Assembly (NCBI GenBank): GCA_002451555.1
Contig: DKCU01000036.1
Coordinates: 1-25,520 of the forward strand
Direction: 5' to 3'
DNA from: Candidatus Segatella albertsiae
GTDB lineage: Bacteria; Bacteroidota; Bacteroidia; Bacteroidales; Bacteroidaceae
DNA: 25,520 bases
Notes under the pieces: generated by a model
The model's database searches: none
The model's input: the letters and a program-made list of their open reading frames with translations, nothing else
What the model was told of the DNA's origin: nothing
Shown here: positions 6,435 through 13,965 of the stretch, piece by piece
Numbering within the stretch: position 1 is the first letter of the stretch
Layout of the letters: each line of letters starts with the position of its first letter
Program-made: the position numbers and the translations under genes

Positions 6435-9230
6435 ATGAGGTATAAGCATAAAGGTAAGATGAGAAGAACGGTAAGCACCCTCTTGCTATTCCTATTGGTG
6501 GTGATGGCTGAGGCTCAAAACTTGACAGGAAAGGTCGTTGATGCCAAGACACAGGAGGCAATCATTGGGGCAACGATAATATTGAAAGGTTCTCAAAAGG
6601 TTGCGGCAGTAACGGATATCAATGGTCAGTTTCGCTTGAGCAATACGACGGAAGGAAGTGTCATACGTATCAGTTATGTAGGATACAAGTCCTTGTATGT
6701 ACCATTTCATAATGGCGCTACTTATAGCTTGCGCCAAGATGTGGCAGCTCTTGGCGAGGTGGTGGTGACGGCTCGTGCCAGCAATGGACCCGTGACATCA
6801 TCTATTATAGGTAGAGATGCCATGACTCATCTCCAACCCAACAGCATCGCCGACCTCATGGAACTTCTTCCGGGCGGTTATGCCAAAGACCCCAACATGG
6901 GCGAGGCGAACACGATAACCCTTCGTGAGACAGGTACGATGGGGGCTTACGGCTCGACCACTAAAAACAACAATTATTCGATTTCTTCCTTGGGAACTCA
7001 GTTTATGGTGGATGGAGTTCCTATTTCCACGGATGCCAACATGCAGTATTCGCCCTTGTCGGATACGCAGTCTTCCACCAGTTCAGCTGCAACGGAAAAC
7101 AATCGCAATATAACCAACCGTGGTGTGGATATGCGTTCCATCTCTACCGATGACATCGAGAGTGTGGAAGTGGTGCGTGGCATCCCTTCGGTGGAATACG
7201 GCAACTTGACCAGTGGCTTAGTCAACATCAAGAAGATACGTCGTGCCATCCCATTGACCGCTCGTTTCAAGGCTGATGGCTACAGCAAGCTCTTCTCCTT
7301 GGGCAAAGGATTGGCTCTCAATACGGCAGGTAACTCTATTCTGAACGTTGATTTGGGATATATGGATTCCAAGATAGATCCTACCGACAACTTTGAGAAC
7401 TATAAGCGTGTGACGGGTTCATTGCGTTATACACTTCGTGGTGAAAAAGATAAAACCTATCTTTGGCAATACAATTCGGCCTTCGATTATTCGGGGTCAT
7501 TTGATGATAGCAAGAGTGATCCTGATATCAACTATGGCAATGTGGAGGAATATAAGTCGTCTTATAGTCGAATGGCATTGACCAATAACTTCAATCTAAA
7601 AATGCCGAAGTCGTGTTTCAAGGAGTTTGACATCAATACCTTAGTGAGCCTCCAACTCGACCGCTTGCGCCAGGCTCGCTTAGTGGCACCTCAACGTTAT
7701 GGCATCGTGCCTCTCTCTTGGACGGATGGCGAGAATGAGGCACAAGCTGTGTTTGCTGAATACACAGCCAACTATCTTTGTGATGGCAAGCCTTTCAATG
7801 CTTACGTGAAGGCAAAGGGAGTGCTTGGATTCAATACCACACATACCGACCATACTATCAAGATAGGTGCCAATTGGGATATTGCCAAGAACTTCGGTCG
7901 TGGACAGGTGTATGATATGCACCGCCCATTGAGTGTGAGCGGTTGGAGCTCTCGACCTCGTAAGTACTCGGATATTCCTGCTTTGCAAAACTTCTCTCTT
8001 TTTGCCGAGGAGTTGATGAAGGCGAATGTTGGTAAGAGCAAGATAGAATTGATGGCTGGCATTCGCTTGAATACGTTGTTGGGCTTGGATAGTAAGTATG
8101 ATATGAGCGAAAAGTATTATGCAGATCCTCGTGCCAATTTGGCTTGGCACTTCCCGAAGTTTGATGTAGGGGGTAAACCTATGTCAATCTCGCTGAATGG
8201 TGGTTATGGTATGACAACCAAGATGCCTACGCTCAACTATCTCTATCCCGATAAGTATTATAGCAACTTCATCTGCATGGCATATTATGATACAGAGAAT
8301 CCTACACAGGACAGTAAGTTTGTGGTACATACATACGTGCAGGATCCTACCAATTATCGGATAAAGTCTGCTCGTAACCATAAATGGGAGGTTCGCTTGG
8401 ATATGGACTGGAATGACAATCGCCTTTCGGTGGATTATTTTCGTGAGAAGATGACCTCAGGTTTCCGCTATTCCAATATCTACGATGTCTATACGTATCG
8501 TAGATATGACGTGAGCCAGATGGGGGCGGGAGTGGATTATACCACGCTTCCATACGAGATGAGACAGGTACTCGATGGTTATCAGCAAGTTTCCAATGGC
8601 AGCGAGTTGACCAAGCAAGGTATCGAGTTGGCTTTTACCTCTCGGCGCATCAAGTGCTTGCGAACTCGTGTGAATGTGACGGGTGCTTGGTTCCGCACGG
8701 TTTACCAAAACAGTCAACCCATGTATGAGAGTGTGAGCGCAGTCATTGACAACCAGCCTTTGCGTGAGAAGTATGTGGGATTGTATGATTGGAATGATGG
8801 TCGTCAGAACGATCGCTTGAACACCAATGTCACCTTTGACACGCAGATACCCGAGTGGAAACTCATCTTTACTACTTCTGTGCAGTGCATGTGGCTCGTA
8901 AGAACCAAACTATTGTGGAAGAATGGTACGCCCAAGGCTTATTTGTCTGCAGAGGATGGACAACTTCATGACTACACCGAGGAGAGTGCCAAGGATGCTT
9001 ATCTGATGCAGTTGGTAAAAACTTACAATGAGGATTCGTTCAAGCCATTTACGGTGCCGATGTCGATGATAATCAACTTAAAGGTGACCAAGGAGATAGG
9101 AAAGTACATGCGCCTTTCCTTCTTCGCTAACAAGATACTTGATTATCTGCCTGACTATACAGCTAATGGTAAGGTCATCAGGAGAAATGCCTCTCCTTAC
9201 TTCGGTGTGGAAGCGGGATTCACGATTTAA
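6435..9230 (+). CDS. TonB-dependent outer-membrane receptor
   Basis: 931-residue receptor with a cleavable signal peptide (RRTVSTLLLFLLVVMAEAQ). A carboxypeptidase-regulatory-like beta-sandwich follows at about 28-110 (LTGKVVDAKTQEAIIGATI, ISYVGYKSLYV). A plug domain begins near EVVVTARASNG and contains FMVDGVPIS and IESVEVVRGIPSVEYGNLTSG. The rest is a 22-strand-type barrel ending in Phe-Thr-Ile (YFGVEAGFTI). It imports a ligand across the outer membrane using TonB/ExbBD energy. No SusD follows, so a glycan-uptake SusC role is unlikely. The companions are a lipoprotein, a second barrel and an M16 protease. The first ATG (6435) is only about 16 nt from the predicted transcription start. The ATG at 6459 gives a cleaner signal peptide and may be the real start. 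The ligand is unknown: metal, haem, peptide or protein. Confidence 0.9.
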   Translation: MRYKHKGKMRRTVSTLLLFLLVVMAEAQNLTGKVVDAKTQEAIIGATIILKGSQKVAAVTDINGQFRLSNTTEGSVIRISYVGYKSLYVPFHNGATYSLRQDVAALGEVVVTARASNGPVTSSIIGRDAMTHLQPNSIADLMELLPGGYAKDPNMGEANTITLRETGTMGAYGSTTKNNNYSISSLGTQFMVDGVPISTDANMQYSPLSDTQSSTSSAATENNRNITNRGVDMRSISTDDIESVEVVRGIPSVEYGNLTSGLVNIKKIRRAIPLTARFKADGYSKLFSLGKGLALNTAGNSILNVDLGYMDSKIDPTDNFENYKRVTGSLRYTLRGEKDKTYLWQYNSAFDYSGSFDDSKSDPDINYGNVEEYKSSYSRMALTNNFNLKMPKSCFKEFDINTLVSLQLDRLRQARLVAPQRYGIVPLSWTDGENEAQAVFAEYTANYLCDGKPFNAYVKAKGVLGFNTTHTDHTIKIGANWDIAKNFGRGQVYDMHRPLSVSGWSSRPRKYSDIPALQNFSLFAEELMKANVGKSKIELMAGIRLNTLLGLDSKYDMSEKYYADPRANLAWHFPKFDVGGKPMSISLNGGYGMTTKMPTLNYLYPDKYYSNFICMAYYDTENPTQDSKFVVHTYVQDPTNYRIKSARNHKWEVRLDMDWNDNRLSVDYFREKMTSGFRYSNIYDVYTYRRYDVSQMGAGVDYTTLPYEMRQVLDGYQQVSNGSELTKQGIELAFTSRRIKCLRTRVNVTGAWFRTVYQNSQPMYESVSAVIDNQPLREKYVGLYDWNDGRQNDRLNTNVTFDTQIPEWKLIFTTSVQCMWLVRTKLLWKNGTPKAYLSAEDGQLHDYTEESAKDAYLMQLVKTYNEDSFKPFTVPMSMIINLKVTKEIGKYMRLSFFANKILDYLPDYTANGKVIRRNASPYFGVEAGFTI

Positions 9231-9262
9231 GTGAAGAGTGAAGAACGAAGAGTGAAGAATTC
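9225..9262. repeat. Dispersed repeat, copy 2 (GTGAAGAGTGAAGAA type)
   Basis: Identical over 38 bp to 2228-2265. Its ATTTAA supplies the last codons and stop of the TonB receptor gene, and its GTG at 9231 creates a false upstream start for the next gene. Confidence 0.75.
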
Positions 9263-9287
9263 AAATGCTTTTAAGGTGAACAATAAA

Positions 9288-10613
9288 ATGACTATATATA
9301 TAATAAGGTGTAGGCAGATGGCGATGACCTTCTGCTTAATGCTGGTCATGGCAATAGGCATGACCTCTTGTTGGGATCATGTGGATGAGGTGATGCCTTG
9401 CTCGCAGGCAAATGTGCAAGTAAGCTTGCCTTTGGGGATAGAAGGGCTAAGTGTGAATAGCCAATCCCTGAAGGTGACTAATCTCTCTACAGGTAAAAAA
9501 AGTACTTATGCGGATTTGAAGAATCTCTCCTTGCCAGAGGGACTATATGATATGGTCTATACAGCGGATGTAACCTATCAGTCGAACAATGGCGATGGTG
9601 AATCGTCAGAACAAAAAGGGCATTTAACAGGTAAGGCGGAGAATGTGGAGTTGACGGGCGACCAGAAAGCTATAGACATAGAAACCTTTCTCTCTACGGA
9701 CATGGATGACTTCATCTTCGAGGAAATTTTCTTTGCCGGTACGCTTCGCTCTACGGGTTCTTCTTACATTGGGGATGGTTACGTGAAGATATACAACAAC
9801 GCCGACCACGTACTCTATGCCGATGGCTTGGCGTTGGTGGAGGCGAAGTTCAACTCCACCCAATATTGGCAATATACTCCCGACATTCGCAAGGATACCA
9901 TGACGGTGGATGCCATCTATGTCATTCCTGGCAGTGGCAATGAACATCCTGTCAAGCCAGGGGAGAGCATTGTACTCTGTGATGTGGGCATAGACCATCG
10001 TACAGCCAATCCCTTGTCCTTCGACTTGAGTCATGCCGACTTCGAATGGTATGACGAGTCAAGTTCGGCAAGTAACATGGACATCGACAGTCCTACGGTA
10101 CCTAACCTCGACAAGTGGTATTGCTATACGCAGAGCATTTTTATTTTGCACAAGCAGGGTTACAAGGCTTATGCCTTGGCTCGCATTCCTCTGGAAAAGG
10201 AAGCATACTTGAAGAAATATCATTATAAATATGATTACGTGATGCAGACGGTGGCGGGTACATTCTATATGTCGCAAGAAGCCTACAAGATACCTAATTC
10301 ATGGATAGTGGATGGAGTCAACTTGTCGGTGGAGAGCGAGCGTAAATGGAACACTTTGCCTCCGTCGGTAGACGCAGGATGGGCGTATTGCAGTAAGGTG
10401 AAGAACGATGACAGCCGATTCTTCCGCAGCGTGCGCCGCAAGATGCAGTATCTCAACGAGGATGGCACGATGCACCTGCAAGACACCAATAATTCGTCGG
10501 AGGACTTCAATGATACTAGCATTCCTTCGCTCATCGAACAGCAACGTTCGGCAATCGATACCAAGGGTAATCGGGCTACAGTTGAAACTTATGATGGCAG
10601 GAAAGCAAAGTGA
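9288..10613 (+). CDS. DUF4876-like outer-membrane lipoprotein
   Basis: 441 residues from the ATG at 9288. The frame is open back to a GTG at 9231, but those 19 codons lie largely in a dispersed repeat, so the ATG is preferred. A lipoprotein signal peptide ends in the lipobox IGMTSC, with the lipidated Cys followed by WDHVDE. Early strands (VQVSLPLGIEGLSVNSQSL, YDMVYTADVTY) look like an Ig/carboxypeptidase-regulatory fold. A later part (FFAGTLRSTGSSYIGDGYVKIYNNADHVLYADG) fits the DUF4876 family as I recall it. That family has no proven function and sits beside TonB receptors in Bacteroidota. The likely location is the cell surface or outer-membrane leaflet, where it may bind the receptor's ligand. 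It immediately follows the receptor gene, so the two are co-transcribed. Confidence 0.75.
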   Translation: MTIYIIRCRQMAMTFCLMLVMAIGMTSCWDHVDEVMPCSQANVQVSLPLGIEGLSVNSQSLKVTNLSTGKKSTYADLKNLSLPEGLYDMVYTADVTYQSNNGDGESSEQKGHLTGKAENVELTGDQKAIDIETFLSTDMDDFIFEEIFFAGTLRSTGSSYIGDGYVKIYNNADHVLYADGLALVEAKFNSTQYWQYTPDIRKDTMTVDAIYVIPGSGNEHPVKPGESIVLCDVGIDHRTANPLSFDLSHADFEWYDESSSASNMDIDSPTVPNLDKWYCYTQSIFILHKQGYKAYALARIPLEKEAYLKKYHYKYDYVMQTVAGTFYMSQEAYKIPNSWIVDGVNLSVESERKWNTLPPSVDAGWAYCSKVKNDDSRFFRSVRRKMQYLNEDGTMHLQDTNNSSEDFNDTSIPSLIEQQRSAIDTKGNRATVETYDGRKAK

Positions 10614-10620
10614 TGCTGAG

Positions 10621-10644
10621 TGTTGAATTTAGAATGTTGAATTT
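10621..10644. repeat. Short direct repeat TGTTGAATTT x2
   Basis: TGTTGAATTT occurs at 10621-10630 and 10635-10644, spaced by AGAA, in the gap between the lipoprotein and barrel genes. It overlaps a TTG (10644) that could be mistaken for a start codon. Confidence 0.6.
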
Positions 10645-10655
10645 TGAAGATAAAG

Positions 10656-12131
10656 ATGAAAATGAGATATGTTTTAATCATGGCATGGATGGTAGGTATG
10701 TGTCACGTTGCCCAAGCTCAGGTCAATGATGACATCTTCTTCAACCCTGCCATGAAGAACTACCAAGATAGAGCCTCGCAAACCGAGGTGAGTGTGGGGT
10801 ATGACTATCGCCATGCCACGACTCCGATGCGATTGGAGCAGGGGGATGGTCACAGTCGTGTCTTTGCCGACGTGGATGCCTTCTTGCGGAAGGGAAAGAC
10901 AACCCTTTGGGGAGAGGCATACTATAATAATGGAAGTACGAGGAACATCCAGTTTTGTGAGACTTCCGACTTCGAACTGCTTTATCCTTATCTGATGGCA
11001 GATACGGTTGGTGGTAAGTCGAAGCAAGAGCGTTACCACTTTTTGGGTGGCTTCTCTTATCCTTTGGGCAGATGGAATATGGCGGCAGAGGGTTCTTATG
11101 ATGCCTTGATGGAGTATCGTACCCGTGATCCACGTCCGAAAAACTTGTCTGGCTACCTAAAGGCAAGCATTGCCGTTTCCTATCGCTTGGGAAATCCACG
11201 TGACGGTTATGTGCTGGGATTGGCTATTGACGCTCGCAAGTACAAGCAAACCAACGAGGTGAAACTCTACAATGAGGTGAGCGTACCTACCCTCTATCAT
11301 CTCACAGGCTTGGGGTATGACTACTATCGGTTTCGTGGCATGAATACTTCCACCTATTATAAAGGATATGGGGTGGGAGGTGTCGTGGATTGGTCGCGAG
11401 TAAATGGGCAAGGATGGTTCGCTCATGCCGAGTATGGCTATCTCGACATCGACAAGATTATCTCTACGCTCAATGAACTTCCAATGGCTAATATCAAGGA
11501 GTATAAGGAAAAGATAAGTTTTGGATATAGTACAAGGGGCGAGCGAAATGTCTTCGGCTGGAACTTGGCGGAGGAGTGGGTTTGCCGTCGTGGCAGGGAG
11601 AATATCTTCGGTACGGCGCAAGACAATGTATATCCCCAGATTTCTACGATGGCTCCTTACATGGCAGACAAGGCATGCTTTTCCACAGAGCTAGGGTATC
11701 GGCATCTTGCTCGCAATCACTCCGAGTTTGCCATCAATTGGAATGCTCGATATGATAGTTGGGAAGAAAGTTATGACTCTCCTTATCGTGATTTGGAGGG
11801 GGATGCTTGGGTGAATGGTTTGTCATTGATGAGCAAGATAAATGCTAAGGATTGGCAACTGAAGGTGAATCTTTCTGCGGAATATCAGTGGAGTACATCA
11901 AGTGATCTCTATCTTTCCGACGAAGAAGCCAACTGTACCTTGCTCACTCCAGTGGAGCATTACTACGATTACTTGGGCAGCGATCGACAATTTGTAAATG
12001 CCATGGTTGAGGCTGGATATACCAAGAATAAGCGTTTCATCCCTTTCGGCCGCATCGGGTGGCAGTATGCTCATTACATGGAGACAGAGCATCAGAACTC
12101 GTTGCAAGTGTCGGTGGGTGTGAAGTTTTAG
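10656..12131 (+). CDS. DUF6850-like outer-membrane beta-barrel protein
   Basis: 491 residues from the ATG at 10656. A TTG at 10644 extends it by four codons but lies in a repeat. The signal peptide (MKMRYVLIMAWMVGMCHVAQAQ) ends in an AQAQ cleavage site. The mature part begins DDIFFNPAMKNYQDRASQTE, then alternates polar and aromatic strands throughout and ends in VSVGVKF, whose terminal Phe is the usual BAM recognition signal. No plug domain is present, so it is a barrel distinct from the TonB receptor. The pattern and its position after a DUF4876-like lipoprotein fit the DUF6850 barrel family as I recall it. It may be an accessory pore or structural partner of the uptake system. Function is unknown. 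Confidence 0.72.
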   Translation: MKMRYVLIMAWMVGMCHVAQAQVNDDIFFNPAMKNYQDRASQTEVSVGYDYRHATTPMRLEQGDGHSRVFADVDAFLRKGKTTLWGEAYYNNGSTRNIQFCETSDFELLYPYLMADTVGGKSKQERYHFLGGFSYPLGRWNMAAEGSYDALMEYRTRDPRPKNLSGYLKASIAVSYRLGNPRDGYVLGLAIDARKYKQTNEVKLYNEVSVPTLYHLTGLGYDYYRFRGMNTSTYYKGYGVGGVVDWSRVNGQGWFAHAEYGYLDIDKIISTLNELPMANIKEYKEKISFGYSTRGERNVFGWNLAEEWVCRRGRENIFGTAQDNVYPQISTMAPYMADKACFSTELGYRHLARNHSEFAINWNARYDSWEESYDSPYRDLEGDAWVNGLSLMSKINAKDWQLKVNLSAEYQWSTSSDLYLSDEEANCTLLTPVEHYYDYLGSDRQFVNAMVEAGYTKNKRFIPFGRIGWQYAHYMETEHQNSLQVSVGVKF

Positions 12132-12204
12132 GTAATGTAGCATTTATAATGAACGATGAATAATTGATAAAGAGCAAATTATAAATAAAAAATATAAATT
12201 TAAA

Positions 12205-13905
12205 ATGAATAAGCGTATGAAAAAGATTACTCTTTTGTTGATGGCAGTGCTTGCTTGGGTAGGCACTGTAAGTGCGCAAGAAGCGCAGAGCCCGGTAAAC
12301 TTCAATTGGGCACATAGTGTGGAAGGAGGTGCTGGTGCGAATGTGTTTGGCTCAGCAATGTCCACAGATGGAAGCTATTATATGGCAACAACTTTCGCGA
12401 CAAAGGCAAATAATGTGAAAGTGTCGTTTGATGGTGTTGTTATGGAAGGTATAGAAGGCAGTGCTCATGCTTCAAACAACAACAACTTAATGTTGCAGAA
12501 AGTGGGCAAGGATGGTACCGTAGCTTGGAGCCTTTATACCAAGAAAGGTGATGTGAGTTCTATAAATTTAGCATCAACTTCAGATGGTGGTGTGATAGCT
12601 GTAGTGAAGTCTCGTGCTTGGGATGCAGCGGAAGGTTTGACAAATCTATTGGAGATTATTGACGCAAAAGGTGCTTCTACCATCATCAATGATCCTAAGA
12701 CGACAAGTGGTGAATACCGTTTCTCTGTATTGAAGATCACTGCGGATGGAACGGTAGCTTGGAATCGTATTATTAGTGGACAAGTGAAGGAGTATTCTGG
12801 TAAATTTACGACAGATAATGCTTATGTTAATAGTTGTGTGGTAGATGCCGATGACAATATTTATTTGGGGGGTAACTTCCGTACTACCTTGGTGTTTGCA
12901 AAAGTAGATAATACAACAGTGACATTGACTGCAAAGAATACTCCTGACTCTTATTTCAACACGCAAAATTCTGTGGGTGACTTGTTCCTGGCAAAGTTGG
13001 ATAAGGATGGCTATTATGTAAATAGTATAGTTGGAGAAGGAACTTGTACTATGGCGTATATCGACAAGATGATAGAAAAGAATGGAAAACTGTATGTGGA
13101 CGGACGTGTGCAAGGTGAGGGATACACTCTTGGTGGTAAGGCTATTCTTGCTAATGATAGTTATCAGACGCCTTATGTGGCTGCGCTCAGTACTTCGGAT
13201 TTTACGGTTGACTATGTCAATACGTTTGCTGTAACAGCAAATTCGGCTTCAAGATTTGTAATCCAAAATAAGGCTATGAATATGATTGGTGATAATCTTT
13301 ATTTGACAGGTGCTCTTAATGGAGGATTGGCTGCAGATGGAATAACGGTGAATACAGAAGCAACTCAATTGAAAGGATACCTTATAAAGGTAGATGCAAC
13401 AACAGGAAAGGTGTTGTCTATGGTTGTAAATAATGAAGGCATTAGCAGTTATCAAGGTGTTTATAATGGAGACAAGACGATTTATGCCTATGGCTATGTA
13501 ATGGTGGGTGGAGTAGGAACTGCTTATTTGTTCCCATTTGCCAAAGATAATATGGCGTTGCAAACTCAGATTTTACTGACAACTGCAGGAAGTGACGTGG
13601 CTCCTTTGCTTGCTGATGGAAATCAATTGATTCTGATGAGCCGTGGCAGAAAAGCTACCCATACATTCACAGGTACGGATAAGACTTTTACTTTTGGCGC
13701 TTTTGCGGCAGCTTATTATAGCTATTCCATCAATGATGTTCCAACAGCCATCAAGAATATCTCTTCGTCTGTCAATACTTCCGACAAGGTTGATGTCTAT
13801 TCTCTCAATGGCATTCGCGTAAAGCAGAATGTTTCTGCTGAGGCTGCCCAAGGTCTAGCAAAAGGCATCTATGTGGTAGGTGGCAAGAAAGTGGTTGTCA
13901 AGTAA
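12205..13905 (+). CDS. Exported beta-propeller-like protein with sorting tail
   Basis: 566 residues with a signal peptide (MKKITLLLMAVLAWVGTVSA). The body contains repeated propeller-like units: KVGKDGTVAWSLYTKKG, LKITADGTVAWNRIISG, VVDADDNIYLGGNFRTTL and LAKLDKDGYYVNSI. These resemble SBBP-type repeats that fold as blades. The last 45 residues (VDVYSLNGIRVKQNV, then GIYVVGGKKVVVK) match the C-terminal sorting domains common in Prevotella secreted proteins, suggesting type IX-style export to the surface. The 73-bp gap to the barrel gene has no consensus promoter, so it is probably in the same operon. Codon use is more A/T-rich than in the flanking M16 gene. It may bind substrate at the surface, but its role is not known. 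Confidence 0.7.
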   Translation: MNKRMKKITLLLMAVLAWVGTVSAQEAQSPVNFNWAHSVEGGAGANVFGSAMSTDGSYYMATTFATKANNVKVSFDGVVMEGIEGSAHASNNNNLMLQKVGKDGTVAWSLYTKKGDVSSINLASTSDGGVIAVVKSRAWDAAEGLTNLLEIIDAKGASTIINDPKTTSGEYRFSVLKITADGTVAWNRIISGQVKEYSGKFTTDNAYVNSCVVDADDNIYLGGNFRTTLVFAKVDNTTVTLTAKNTPDSYFNTQNSVGDLFLAKLDKDGYYVNSIVGEGTCTMAYIDKMIEKNGKLYVDGRVQGEGYTLGGKAILANDSYQTPYVAALSTSDFTVDYVNTFAVTANSASRFVIQNKAMNMIGDNLYLTGALNGGLAADGITVNTEATQLKGYLIKVDATTGKVLSMVVNNEGISSYQGVYNGDKTIYAYGYVMVGGVGTAYLFPFAKDNMALQTQILLTTAGSDVAPLLADGNQLILMSRGRKATHTFTGTDKTFTFGAFAAAYYSYSINDVPTAIKNISSSVNTSDKVDVYSLNGIRVKQNVSAEAAQGLAKGIYVVGGKKVVVK

Positions 13906-13965
13906 TACAATCTCATTTCTGAAACTCGAATCATACATTATTAATATTTAAAGAACAAAACTTTT

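Noticed and set aside
6435..9230. SusC-type polysaccharide utilisation locus
   Set aside because: No SusD homolog, glycoside hydrolase or sugar-sensing regulator follows the receptor. The companions are a DUF4876-like lipoprotein and a protease.
9231..9287. GTG start of the lipoprotein gene
   Set aside because: It begins within a dispersed repeat also found after other genes and adds a charged extension incompatible with a simple lipoprotein signal.
10644..10655. TTG start of the beta-barrel gene
   Set aside because: The TTG is part of a duplicated TGTTGAATTT spacer repeat. The ATG at 10656 gives a normal signal peptide.
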